The notes: generated by a model not told the origin, from the letters alone. A DNA stretch of 64,000 nucleotides from Hemicordylus capensis (GCF_027244095.1 NC_069669.1:5668501-5732500); one strand, 5' to 3'. Counted from the first letter of the stretch, positions 20,667 through 31,600 are shown. Program-made: numbers and translations.

Positions 20667-21894
20667 AAATAAGGCCGTGAAATAGTGCCCCCCTGTCCCT
20701 AGCCTTGCTCCACTAGGGATGGGGGCAAGGCAGTGGGAGCTGGAGTCTCCAGGGTGTGTGTGGGTGTGTGTGACACACACAAACCAGGCTTGCGGGACAA
20801 GGGATGGGACCAGGCGAGAATCTTCGCTGACTACACTTGTGTCTTGCTCAGAGGTGCCTCCTCCACCGGCTGTATTTTGCAGTGGCTGTGCCTGGGACAG
20901 CTGCCTGGTTGTGAGGACCCTGTCGTGGGCCCCCCTAGGTGCTGGCGTTGTCTGCAGCCACAGTCTTTTGCCGCCTTGTGGATGGCTGTTGTTGGCAGGC
21001 CTAGCTTGGTGGTGACTGTAAGTCACGACAAGCCGCAGAAGGGCAATTCCCTCCCGGGCCCTGCGGCTGCTTCTAACAGTGCAAATCTAGCCAGGCTTTC
21101 TCAGAGTCGCCCAAATGGCTGGCTGGCTGGTTTTGAGTTGAGAAGGGTTAGGCTGGCCCCGCTTGCACCTTTGCTTTTAAGCAGACCCCGTAGCTGTGAG
21201 TTGCACTGGCTGATGCATTTATGTCTGTCATCCCAAATAGGCCACTGTGGGGCAGCCCCCACTCCCATTTTAGGGGAGCAGCACTGAATATAAAAGCCTC
21301 AAGCCAGAGGGGCTGAAGCTGAAAAAGGGCCATTTTGTGTTGGGATTGCCACACTGCCTCCAAATGGCTCCTGCCCTTGTGTCTCTTTCTGCACATCTGT
21401 CAGAGCAGGTGGCTGTCTGTCTGGTGCTGTCTTTGCTAAGAACCAGGTTTGTCCCCCTGGCTCTTGCTGTAGTGGCCCCATGCTGTGTGGGGCTCCTCTG
21501 CCAGGCCAGCCTGGCTGTTAGAAAAACTTCTTTTGCACAACTTGGAAAGTCAAGATTGTTTCTGCAGGAACAAGAATCCTTTCAGAGCAATCAGGGAAGG
21601 GGCTGTCCAGGTTATTGGATGTGTGTTGCTAGCTCTTTTCCAATCACTGCAGGGGATGAGCCAATCTTAACAGGGAAAAGGGTTAGTTTGCTGATTACCT
21701 CAGGGAGAACTTGGACAACTGTGCTTCACAGAGACCGATTTGTATGCTGGTTTTGTTGTATGTCATACTCTGTATGTGTAAAGCTCTGCTGAAACAGAAG
21801 TGTCCTTTTTAATGAAGAAAAGTCATGTCCACTGTGCTCTGTGGTCTTGTGTTTTTGTTTGTTTGTTTGTTTGTTTTTTGAGGATGGAAACCCA

Positions 21895-21900
21895 AATAAA
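21895..21900 (+). terminator. PGAP6: Probable poly(A) signal of PGAP6
   Basis: AATAAA follows a TTTG tandem run and is the first canonical signal after the PGAP6 stop. Confidence 0.6.
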
Positions 21901-22039
21901 AGATGGGAGCAAACGGCAGGAGGAGGCAGCCTGAGCCTCCCCTCCTGCCGGGAAGGGCTGCTACCAGCTGTCCCCTTGGCCCACGATGAGGGTCCTGGCT
22001 GGAGCACTTGATGGTGCAATCCTAAGGAACCAGTGGACG

Positions 22040-22445
22040 GCAAAGGAGGCACAGTTGTCTGCTCCCTAGAGCTCCATTTGTTCCTCTCTCCCACCTTGGC
22101 GTTAATGAGAGCTGTGCTGCCTCTAGGTTGGCCATTCACCAGGTAGAGCTGCATCATAACTGCACAGCTCTACCAGACGAATGGACAGCAGCCTGCAGGT
22201 TGGTTGGATTGTTTATCAAATTTGTACACTGCCCCAAGCTTTCGTCTCTGGGCAGGTTAACAATAGCATAAAACAAGTTAAAAACATATACAAACACTTA
22301 AAACAATAACAATTTTAAAAACAAACCAGAGATTAAAACCTATTTTTTTTTAAAAAGCTTAGAATGGGAAGTGGGAGCTGTGCGGCTCCCATTGGTGATG
22401 GGGCGAACTGGAGAGAGAGGAGCAAGTGGAGCTCCAGGAAGAACA
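22040..22445. repeat. Repeat patchwork with inverted flanks
   Basis: About 22045-22085 and 22385-22440 are inverted relatives (GAGCTCCA with GAGAGAGGAG-type sequence). They enclose a foldback at 22106-22200 related to 4554-4647 and a LINE-tail-like A-rich piece with TTTGTACACTGCCCC (22207-22350). The assignment is tentative. Confidence 0.45.
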
Positions 22446-22639
22446 GGCAGATGTCGTCCCACCCTACCCCGGGAGGGTCAGTGCCCTGCAAAAACTGGGC
22501 TCAGCGAGCGGGGGTGGACAGGCTAGCTTGGGGAGGGCCGGGTTTTTTTCTCTGCTGGATCTGCGGGAAAGCCTTGGGCAGGGCCGGCTTCACGCACACG
22601 AGCAAGGGGAGGACCCCCCACCCGCCGCCTTGTGCAAAG

Positions 22640-22841
22640 CCACACCGGCTGGTCCGCCGCCTGCGGAGCAGCTTCGGGCTCCCTCCCGCGGGTATCCCTC
22701 CCGCCGCCATGGCAACGGCGTGGCCCCGCCCCCTCAACATCCGGGCAGCGCGCCTCTTCCCTTGGCTGCGCCAATCAGGAAAGGGCGGAAGCGGTGAGAG
22801 TGTGTGGTTCCGGGTCAGGGCGCCCGCTGGGTCCAGCAGCG
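22640..22841 (+). promoter_or_regulatory. MRPL28: CpG island promoter of MRPL28
   Basis: There is a GC box CCCCGCCCC near 22724-22732, a CCAAT box at 22771-22775 and an ETS-type core TTCCGG at 22808-22813. The last sits about 30 bp before the start codon. ETS (GABP/NRF-2) sites are common in nuclear genes for mitochondrial proteins. No TATA box was seen. Confidence 0.7.
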
Positions 22842-25093
22842 ATGCTGCTGCACAAGGTGCCTCCGCGGCTCTGGGACGCGCTGCGGCTGGAGCAGGGCAT
22901 ATATGCCCGGTTGCCCCAGCACTACCTGCGCCGCCTGCGGGAGGACGCCGCCGCTCAGTCCCCCGCCGTCCACTGGAAAGCCCACAGCGCCAAGTTCGTT
23001 CGCGACCCCGCCACCGGGCAGCGCCAGCGCGTGCAGAACGTGCCCATTGAGCCCTACTTCCCGCCCGAGAGCCAGGAGGGTCTGTGGGGCGGCGAGGGCC
23101 TGATCTCGGGCTTCCGCTATGCCAACAATGACAAGGTAGGTGGTGCCTCTCAGAGGACTGGTGTCTTGAATGTTTAGGAAATGGGTGGGCGGGAAGCGAG
23201 GCTGGCCACCGGCCACCAACTGAGCGGGTGGTGGTAGCCAGTGTTCCTTCTAGCAAGGTTTCCCAGATATTGTTGTCCCAGATATACTACTATACCCATA
23301 ATTTCTGGCCAAAGGCTATTGCTGCTGGGAGTTGTAGTCAATGCCATCTGGGAACACTGGTGGCATCGCTGAGCCTGCTGGGAGCGCCGGTTTGGACCAT
23401 GTCATTGCTCCCTCTCTGCTCCTTCAGCTCTCCACCAGGCTGAAGAAGACCTGGAAGCCACAACTCTTTTATCGGGAGCTGTACAGTGAGATCCTGGATA
23501 AAAAGCTGAGGATTACAGTCACCATGAGGACCCTGGACCTGATCGATGAGGCCTACGGTTTTGATTTCTACATTCTGAAGTTAAGTACCAAGTGCTTGCT
23601 CCTGCTGTGGTAGGCTTTCTGTCAACCAAAATGCAGGTTGGAGGCTGCCGGGGGGAAATTACCGCAGAGGTCCTCCGGCAAGGACTCGAGAGGAAGCTGT
23701 GAACTGGCACATGTGGACTTTATCCTTGAATTTTCTTGCTTGCTTCTGCTCTGTGTACCGCATGCCCAGCAGATCTGGTTATCCTTTAACTGTTCAGCGG
23801 AAACCATGGTGGTCCAGTCAACAGGCTTTTAGTGTTGTTTCCTTGAGGTTTTGCTTTTTTTTTTGCCCAAACCTCTTCTACCTAAAGATCAATAATCTTT
23901 TTCTCTCCCCCCACAGACTCCGAAGGCTGAGCTGTGTTCAAAGGTGGGCATGGACTTGAAGCGCACAATGCTTTTAAGACTTGCACGCCAGGATCCCTCT
24001 CTCCATCCTGATGACCCAGCTAAGAGAGAGGCTGTTTATAATAAGTATAAGGTGCACATCTCCCTGTGCTTCTGGTTCTTGGGGAGGCGGTGATGGTCTG
24101 TTTCATATTTCTCTCATTTTGCCCCAGCAGTGAGTAGCTGCCCTTTGTCTTGTTGTTACTTGTTCCAAGAAAGTAGAATGGGTTGTTTATCTGTGGCTAC
24201 ACCCCTGCTAACTTGACAAAGAGGCACCTCTTTAACATGGTGATTCTCTTTATTTAGCAGGTGGAGAGTAACTGGCCCTATCCACCCCCAGCCCTGTACT
24301 TCTAGTAGCTGTTGCTGGTGTCTCTCTTATGTTTCTTTTTGGATTGTGAGCCCTTTGCGGACAGGAATCTATCTCATTTATTTATTAATTCTCTGTGTAA
24401 ACTGCCCTGAGCCATTTTTGGAAGAGCAGTATAGAAATTGAATTTAATATAACATAATATAATATAAATATAAACCAATGTAATCTTTCCTGCTTTGGGA
24501 GTCCAGTGGCATATTTGTCTCCCTGCTGTGTGGGTACTTACGCACATTTCTTTTGCATGTAGGAGTTTGTGATCCCGGAGGAGGAGGCAGAATGGGTTGG
24601 GCTGACTTTGGAAGAGGCTGTGGAAAAGCAGAGGCTTCTGGAGCGGAAGGTATGTTGGATCCTGTGTGGGTCAATTCACAAGCTCCCTTTTTCCCTTTGG
24701 GGCATTGGTGGGCTAGTCTACAAACAATTCCCTACAAAATATGCTCCTACCGTCTGTGTAGCATAATCACACTTTGTCCTTGGGGACATGCACTGCATCC
24801 AGACACACTGTGGTTTGCCTCCTCAAGGCACACAGTACTGGGTACTCTCTGTGCACAGTTAGTTGGCAGGCCATCTTAGACCTGGAGGCCAGGCCAGTCC
24901 CTGTTGCTTACTCGGCCTTGCTGACTGGATCTTGCTTTTTATCAAGGACTGCTGTGATGCTTTGTGTAACTTGTTCTCTTCCTTATCTGTCATTCAGGAT
25001 CCTGTTCCCCTGTTCAAAGTCTATGCAGAAGAACTGGTTCAGCAGTTCCAAGAACAGAAACTTTCTGAATCAACTGAAGTGCAGAAGTGTTGA
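22842..25093 (+). CDS. MRPL28: Mitochondrial large ribosomal subunit protein bL28m
   Basis: This nuclear gene encodes a protein of the mitochondrial ribosome's 39S subunit. Exons are 22842-23135, 23428-23580, 23917-24051, 24563-24649 and 24998-25093, all in phase 0. They give 254 aa (human 256). Recognisable stretches include YFPPESQ and GLWGGEG in exon 1, [14 protein letters not shown] in exon 2, the GMDLKR and RLARQDP segments in exon 3 and [15 protein letters not shown] in exon 4. The start ATG is followed by a basic N-terminus suited to mitochondrial import. The exon 2/intron 2 junction reads AAG|TTAAGT where AAG|GTAAGT is expected. No nearby GT keeps the frame. This may be a sequence error, a variant or a real splice defect. 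The gene lies about 0.9 kb after the PGAP6 poly(A) signal on the same strand. Confidence 0.93.
23239..23359. mobile_element. Palindromic MITE with CAGTGTTCC ends
   Basis: It starts CAGTGTTCCTTCTAG and ends CTGGGAACACTG. The flanks GTGGTAGC and GTGGCATC agree at 6 of 8 positions. It lies in MRPL28 intron 1. Related right ends occur at about 49050-49078 and 63445-63482 (CTGTTAGAGGGAAC). Confidence 0.65.
24205..24470 (+). repeat. Dispersed repeat family A (LINE-tail-like)
   Basis: It contains TTATTTAGCAGGTGGAGAG, an AACTGGCCC block, ATTGTGAGCCCTTTG and CTGCCCTGAGCCATTTTTGG, then an AT-rich tail. Copies also occur at 31968-32180 and 49376-49640 on the plus strand and at 52460-52560 and 54882-55035 on the minus strand. 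It probably represents an L2/CR1-type 3' UTR or a SINE using one. It lies in MRPL28 intron 3. Confidence 0.6.
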
Positions 25094-25359
25094 TCAGGAG
25101 CCAGTCACCCTTTGGGGGTAGTGAATTCCTCCTCCTCCTCAGGTTCACATTGCACAGGCCACAGGATAGAACTGCTGGATTTAGAACAGTTATTTGTGTG
25201 AGACCTGCCTAAATCTTATGTGAAGGACAGAATGGGGCCTCCTGCTGTGCTTCCTGGGAGGCTGACAGATAATAGCCAGTGTCTGGACTAGAGTGGGGAG
25301 ACACCAGCCGTCTTGAACTGGATTCTTGGCTTCTGTTATGGATGCTTTTACAGAGCACC

Positions 25360-25365
25360 AATAAA
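25360..25365 (+). terminator. MRPL28: Poly(A) signal of MRPL28
   Basis: AATAAA lies 267 bp after the stop codon, with a GT-rich stretch following. Confidence 0.85.
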
Positions 25366-27640
25366 GAAGAGTATGCTTTCACTTCATGGCTTGCTGGCTT
25401 TTCTTGCACGTGGCTGTCAAGAACGCACTGTGATTGCCCTGTGTGCCACAGTCCCTCATGTCGTAGCCTGAAGGCTAGCTAAGAATCCCTTTTTTAATCA
25501 CCAGGCTATGGAGAAGCTTGACACGCAACCTCTGACTTACTGACTTCTTGTAGTCCTAGGGTCCCTTGTTTCCTCCAGAGCCCCCTTCCATCCAGATTGC
25601 AAGGACTTGTGGCGGTGCACAGAGTGGGTTAGGCGCAGCAAACAAGCTATTTTGGTAAGCCCAGTGTGTTAATGTGAGATGGTGGAGGAAAATGCATCCC
25701 AAAGCATATGGCATCAGGAGAATGAATGGAATAATGGGTAATGGGATTGGCACAGTAGCCCTTGAGCCCAGTTAAGGCAAAGCAAGATGACTGGCTGCTC
25801 TGTCTTGCTCTGCTCTCTTGAGTTCTGAACAGTCTTGAGTTCTGAGCAGGAGAGATCTCAAAGAGTTCAGGAGCTCTGTACCTGGGACTGCTTTCTTCCG
25901 AGCAGTCCCAGGTACAGAGTGCCAAGGGAGCAACTCTTTGTCCTTGGCGTCTGCCGGCACAGGCACGCTCAATAGTGTCAGTAATGACTGCAAGGCGGCT
26001 TTACGCAAAAATAGCAGCCGTGACTACAAGCAGACAGCAGGTGTCTGTGCATAAAAGTAATCTTGAGTTACACCTTGGCACAAGTTTGGCCAAAGCTCTG
26101 ATGACTAATGAATATCAGATGACTGGTACATTTCACAGAATGGCTAGCGAGCCCCTCATTCAAATCTTTCCTAAACTTGCTAGGTGGCCGCAGGAGAGGC
26201 ACCCACCCGCACCCACAGCCCTGCTTTGGCCCTCCATCTGCAATAAGAGAATAACACAGACCTACCTTTCAGGGCTGCTGGAAGCATTGCCTTCATTGTC
26301 TCCTCATCTTTCTGGGAAATCCACAAGCAGGGTGTGGTGTGGGGCGCCACTCCCTGTTTGTCCTCTGCATCTGTCGATCCAGAGGTGAGATGCTTCTCCG
26401 AATGCTAGAATCAGTCTTGGCTATTGTGGCTAGCTATTGTATCTATAAAACACTTTTGAAACCGTTGCAATATCCTGCAACAATGAACTCTGCAAGTTTG
26501 CTGCCCTTTTGTGCGGAGCCTCCTAATTGGCCAACTCCACTGGAAGACCTCTGAGCTTTGGTGGTCTGCCTTTCTGCTCTCTAGCTGTAGACATCTATTA
26601 TGGTCCCCCTTACATAGGCTTTCCCTGTAGCTAAAAAGCCTCGACTTGTGAGGTATTCCTTTAGCAGGAGAATGTCCCAATCCTTGATCATCTCAGTGGT
26701 CCTTTCTTGTTGCTTCTTTCATTGCCACCATGCCTTCCTTCCTGCAGTGGGACAATCAGAACTGTGCATTGTGTAGTGACGCTGCTGTGGTTCAGTTGTC
26801 TACATAATATTTTTCTGGCTGTTTGGAAGGTGCCTTGCGAAGGTGTGGCTTCTACAGGCCTTGTTGGAGAGCAGCTTCATCCCTTTCCTCTGGGGGCCTC
26901 CTTCCACCTTTCTTCCTCGGCTGTTTCTCCTTGCACGAGTTCCAGACCTCTAGCTTTGCTGTCTCCTTGCCTTCAGGAAGTGTGGCGGGGCAGCCTTTAC
27001 TGCTGTCTGCTGTGACCTGAGTTTTTTCTAGCAGTGCAGGCACCTGGGCTTCCTGGCCACCATGCCTTTGCTACTTTTCACAAGGGTCAACGAGTCCTTG
27101 CCTGTGGGCGGAGACCTTGCTTCGACTGGCTTGGGCTGCAACTCCAGTCCCTCCATGGGAAGAAGGGCCTCTGCCCAGGAGAGCTCTTTGCAGAGCCTTT
27201 CTCTGTTGCGGGGGGATGGAAGGGGGCTCCTCATTCACCCCACTCCCTTTGCCAATCCATGTCGAGGCCAGCAAAGCCCTTGCTTGGCCAAGCAGATTAT
27301 GGGGCCCCAAGCGTGAGGCACCCCAGCTGGAAGCCTGCTTTTGGCTGGGTCTGTGGTGGTGTAGGCGGTGCGTCATCTGCAGTGTGGCGATGGAGGCCTG
27401 TGGGGAGAGTTGTGCCCCTCTTGCCCCCTCATAGGGCTCTTTGTCTTGCTTTCTGCCGGCTGCCTGTGTGAATGCCGTTCTCCGTGCTGGGGTGCGCCCT
27501 CTGTGAGACTGGCTCACTTTCTCTTGAGGTGGGGAAGGATTGTTCAGCCGGCATTAAGCGCCCGCAAAAGGCAGAAGCAGTCGATGCCAGAGTCTTCCAT
27601 CCAAAGGTGCCTCCCCAAGGGATGCTTCGGAAGCTGCCTC
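25366..27640. other. Intergenic spacer, no gene seen
   Basis: No exon was recognised. It holds a 19-bp perfect hairpin at 25874-25919, preceded by a short direct repeat (CTTGAGTTCTGA twice, 25817-25845). Confidence 0.6.
25874..25919. repeat. Perfect 19-bp inverted repeat (hairpin)
   Basis: The arms 25874-25892 and 25901-25919 are exact reverse complements, with an 8-base loop. The arms start CTCTGTACCTGGG and end CCCAGGTACAGAG. Confidence 0.95.
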
Positions 27641-27677
27641 CTACCGAGTCAGGCCATTGGTCCATCTAGCTCAGGAG
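27640..27677 (-). repeat. 5S-type SINE tail fragment
   Basis: ACCGAGTCAGGCCATTGGTC followed by CATCTAGCTCAG is the inverted SINE tail. Confidence 0.7.
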
Positions 27678-27779
27678 CATCTGTCCTCCTTGTGCTCCCC
27701 CTCCCTGCTTTGCCTTCAGCCTCCATTCTCCCCCCCCCACCAGAGGGAGTAACGTTTTGTTGTGGGGAGGGCTGCTCCT

Positions 27780-28057
27780 AGAATATAAAAGCCGCCCCGT
27801 GAGCGAGGCATTGTGCAGTCTGGAGCGGAAGGTGCCCAGATGGGGAAAGAGAAGCAGCCTTGAAAGAGTCTGATGCTTTTGAGTACCTCGCCCTAAAAAG
27901 AGAGGCGGGGGACGCTTCTGGGGTGGGGGGATGAAAGTGGCCTGCCTTGACTGTTTATCCAGCAATTCTAAGTAAATCAGTGGTGCCTACAGGGGCTGGT
28001 TGCCATAGTTACGATAGGACTTGAAGGACCATCATTTGGTGCTGGCTCCAGCCAATC
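27780..28057 (+). promoter_or_regulatory. Promoter-like motif cluster of unknown gene
   Basis: There is a TATAAAA at 27784-27790. Farther on, GTTGCCATAGTTAC at 27999-28012 resembles the RFX X-box, and a CCAAT box lies at 28052-28056. X-box plus CCAAT is a known arrangement at ciliary gene promoters. A start codon in good context and a consensus splice donor follow within 180 bp. Function is inferred from motifs only. Confidence 0.3.
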
Positions 28058-28177
28058 AGGTTGAGGAGCCAAAGCTGCAGTATCAAGTCAAGATTGCCAT
28101 CTTCCAGCCACCCAGTTGCCACGAAAGGGAAAGAGGGTTCCTGGAGTGTTGGGAAAGTGCTCCGGACAGCCTCTGTC

Positions 28178-28228
28178 ATGGCGGACGGCGAGAAACCCAG
28201 CAGGAGGGCAGCACTGCGCAGACAGCAG
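28178..28228 (+). CDS. Possible first coding exon of an unidentified gene
   Basis: ATG at 28178 has G at -3 and G at +4. It is followed by 17 codons (MADGEKPSRR, then AALRRQQ), ending in CAG and the donor GTGAGA at 28229. I do not recognise the peptide and could not find a convincing next exon on the plus strand. It could be the start of a small conserved gene, of a noncoding transcript, or chance. Confidence 0.25.
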
Positions 28229-28234
28229 GTGAGA

Positions 28235-29970
28235 CAATGGAGGCCGCCTCCATCGCCATCGATCGGTCACCCCTCTGCTGCCCAGGCCCACCCTTGGCTT
28301 GCCAGCCGCTGCCCCGCCCTGCAGGCCCCCCTCCCCGCCAAGAACCGTAAAGCGCGGACAAAGGAACAAGGATCGGGAAACGTTGAGCTCTTCTCCCCAG
28401 GTTGCCTTTGTAAGGCCTTTCACTTCGCATTTTGCAGAGCTGGCTCTTGAAAGGCCCCCAGCTGGGCTCCTGCAGAGGGAGGCGCCCGCCCTGCTCCTGT
28501 CACCCACAGGCCCCACCCCCCGGCAGGGCCACAATTTGCCGCAAAGTCACTCTCACTTGGAAAGTGCGATTGTCAGGGGCAGAGGAAGAATGCAGCGCCC
28601 CCCAATTCACCATCGTCTCCAAATCTCATTACTGGAGGCGTCGGTGCCGGCAATGTCCAAAGGCCTTTTCGCAGATCAAAGCCGAAGGGCTGGGATGGAG
28701 TTGCGGGTGTGGTGCTGGGGGCTGGGGTTGGGGCGTGCTGGGTGATGGCACCAGAACCACAGGATGCACACGGGTTGGGGCGGCGGGGGGTGGGGGGAGT
28801 GGGCGCTCTCCTGCTGTTGCTGCTGCTGCCCTCCATTTTTGTGAATGTCATAGATGACCTATCTTGCCGAAATGGTGTCTGCTAGGGAAGGATTTGGCTG
28901 GAGAAGAAGGCGAGCCAAACTTCTCCAGGCTGAGCTCTTGGGAAATAAGGGAGTGCAGGGTCAAAAGTGCATCAGTTGCTGGCATCGGAAACGTGGCCTT
29001 AAAAGATGATCAGTTTATTCCGGTGGGAGGTTCCAAGAGCCCTGGTGGCTCACTGTCCTCGGCTTTCCTGGCCACTCCCATGGATTGGGTGGCTGGCTGG
29101 CTGGCTGGCTGGCTTTTCCCTCAAGTCCTGTGATCCAAGAGTTTGGGAAGGAAGGAAGCCTGCTCAGAGAGAGGGAGAAAGTGCCTTTCTCCTGCTGCCC
29201 CTCTTGTGATGGAAACACTTTCTCCGGCATCCTGTTGGGTTCCTGTTTTCTGCTGGGAACGGGACAGCCCTGCTCAACCACGAGGCCAGCTCCCTCCGAG
29301 CTGCATATGAATGGAAAGCAAACTCACAGATGGCAAAATAACAGTCCTGTCGGCTTCAAAAGGCTCTTCTAGGGTGATTGTTGTATTATTAGGTAAAGTC
29401 TAAGAAGAAAATCTTTTAATCCACTGTGGCTAATCCAGTCTACTTTTGTTGGCCATGACATATTCAGGCCCAACAAAGGCCTTGGCCTGGCAGACCCTGG
29501 CATACATAATGCATTGATAACTCAGCCCCTCTGTGCTGCCGCTGCGCCAGAGAGAGAGGCTTCCCGGGTCAGCCGCAGGGGCTTGAACAGACACTCCGCG
29601 CCAGACTTCTATCGAGTGCCGTTTCCACTTCAAAGGGCCTGACTGCTGCGTTTACACTGAATAAAGAACTCCAGAAGAAGAGCCTCCATGAAAGCCAAGT
29701 TCCTTGGCTGGGGGATTCAGGCCAGGAGCCTCTGGGGTGGGGGGCAGGGAGATCTGCCAGCCCCACTCTCACCCCGCACTTTGCCTTCCAGGTGCCCAGG
29801 GAGGGTTTCCCTTGGCTGCTGCAGGTGGTACCCTGCTCTTCCCCCTTATAGGCAGCCCCGTCCTAGGGAGCTGCTGACAGCTTTTTCTGCCAGCCGATGA
29901 GAACAAGAGTTGACTGTAGCCATAGAACGACGGAGGTAGAAAATGCACTCGTGTCCTGATCATGCACCAT
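28235..29970. other. Intergenic spacer, no gene seen
   Basis: GC-rich to about 28.85 kb, then mixed composition. A (GGCT)n run lies at 29091-29114. No recognised exon. Confidence 0.5.
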
Positions 29971-29972
29971 TT

Positions 29973-30420
29973 CCAGAGCTGGCCTTGTGGCAGCAAGCAT
30001 GAATTGTCCCCTTTCCTAAGCAGGGTCCACCCTGGTTTGCATTTGAGTGGGACACACATGTGAGCACTGTAAGATATTCCCCCGAGGGGATTCGTCCGCT
30101 CAGGGAAGAGCATCTGCATGCAGAAGGTTCCAAGTTCCCTCCCTGTCATACCAAGATAGGGCTGAGAGAGACTCCTGCCCGCAAACAGGGAGAAGCCGCT
30201 GCCAAGTCTGTGTAGACCAGGGCTGCTCAACTTCGGCCCTCCTGCAGATGTTGGCCTACAACTCACATAATCCCTGGCTCTTGTCCACTGTGGCTGGGGA
30301 TAATGGGAGTTGTAGTCCAAAAACAGCTGAGAGGCCTAAACTGAGCAGGCCTGGTGTAGACAATACTGAGCTAGATAAACCAATGATCTGTCTTGGTATA
30401 AGGCAGCTTCTTATGTTCCT
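29973..30420 (+). repeat. 5S-type SINE split by a hAT MITE
   Basis: SINE sequence runs 29973-30217 and resumes at 30354-30420. The interrupting element is 30218-30353. Removing it and one copy of the duplicated GTGTAGAC restores the tail sequence seen in other copies. Confidence 0.92.
30218..30353. mobile_element. Palindromic hAT-type MITE, 136 bp, exact 8-bp TSD
   Basis: The ends are CAGGGCTGCTCAACTT and CTGAGCAGGCCTG. The inside carries GGAGTTGTAGTCC and its inverse. It is flanked by GTGTAGAC at 30210-30217 and 30354-30361, which is a perfect 8-bp target duplication inside a SINE. CAG ends and 8-bp duplications are hallmarks of the hAT superfamily. Confidence 0.92.
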
Positions 30421-30678
30421 GTGATGGCAGAATTAGTTTTCATTTGGGGCCACATCACCAGTTCAGATCTTATAACAGTGCTTCTTCTTTGTCATGTGTG
30501 AGGCTAGACCATGTTGGCCTGTCCTTGAGCACAGCTGAGAAGTTCTGGCTTAGGAGCAGGGCTTTGTGACCTGCTTCCTGAAAGGACGGGCTCAGTCCTT
30601 GCTCACGGCCATCTTGGTCCCAATGGGGTGTGTGCGCGGCCACATCTGTTCTGGTATTTGTCCTCTTACACATCTGGG

Positions 30679-30975
30679 AACATGGGAGGCTGCCATATAC
30701 TGAGTCAGACCATTGGTCCATCTCGCTCAGTATTGTCTTGACAGACGGACAGTGGCTTCTCCAAGCTTGCAGGCAGGAATCTCTCTCAGCCCTATCTTGG
30801 AGAAGCCAGAGAGGGAACTTGGAACGTTCTGCTCTTCCCAGAGCAGCTCCATCCCCTGAGGGGAATATCTTACAGTGCTCACACTTCTAGTCTCCCTTTC
30901 ATATGCAACCAGGGCGGACCCTGCTTAGCTCAGGGGACAAGTCATGCTTGCTACCACCAGACCAGCTCTCCTCTC
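30679..30975 (-). repeat. 5S-type SINE, near full length, inverted
   Basis: It reads from the tail (GGCTGCCATATACTGAGTCA) through body and head (GGACCCTGCTTAGC and ACCACCAGACCAGCTC). It faces the + strand copy at 29973-30420. Confidence 0.9.
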
Positions 30976-31384
30976 CACCTCCATTTGCCACCTACGTTTG
31001 CCTCCATCCTCCATATTTGCCACCTATGTTTACCACTGCAGCATTTGCAAAGGGGAATAATAACTAGCTGAACCCGCACAGATGATCTGTGCGGCAGTAC
31101 ACTACCCCTACCTTCTGCCCACCTCTCCCGCCCCCTTGTGCCCCAGTCTCCTCCCTCCTCCACCCCTTCTGCGTTCGATGCCGTTCGGTTTCCTCCTTTC
31201 CCCTGACTGCCGATTCCCCTTCAATTCTGCGTCTTCCTCCTCTCTTCCCCCCTGCCTCCCTGGCTGCCATGCCCTCCCAAGGCAATGGCTGGAACTCTTG
31301 CAGGACCTCGGAGAGTTCCAGGAGGCATCCAGACGCATCCCTGCAGTTCCCTACTCAGTTGGCCATAAGAGAATTAAATATATA

Positions 31385-31476
31385 GATAGATGATGAACTT
31401 TATTTATTAGCCCCGCCCCATAACAAATTCTCTGGGCAGCACACAACATAAAAACATGAAATTAATTAACTAAATA

Positions 31477-31515
<39 letters not shown>

Positions 31516-31600
31516 CTCATAGCAGACAAACCAAAAGTGGGGAGGGGGAGACAATAAAAATACAACACAAAGCAATTTAAAGAATGGAAAAACACAGTAT
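31385..31600 (-). repeat. LINE-tail remnant with (GT)n run
   Basis: On the minus strand this resembles an L2/CR1-type 3' end (CTGCCCAGAGAATTTGTT). A GT run of 14-15 units lies at 31480-31508. Confidence 0.5.

Larger units (their letters stand above)
20109..21915 (+). other. PGAP6: 3' UTR of PGAP6 (inferred)
   Basis: No AATAAA occurs closer to the stop than 21895-21900, so a UTR of about 1.8 kb is inferred. It contains a palindromic MITE at 20528-20666. Transcript data are needed for the true end. Confidence 0.55.

Noticed and set aside
28569-28720. Second exon for the candidate gene at 28178
   Set aside because: An acceptor-like TTTTCGCAG occurs near 28671, but the frame after it has no conserved character and no clear donor follows.
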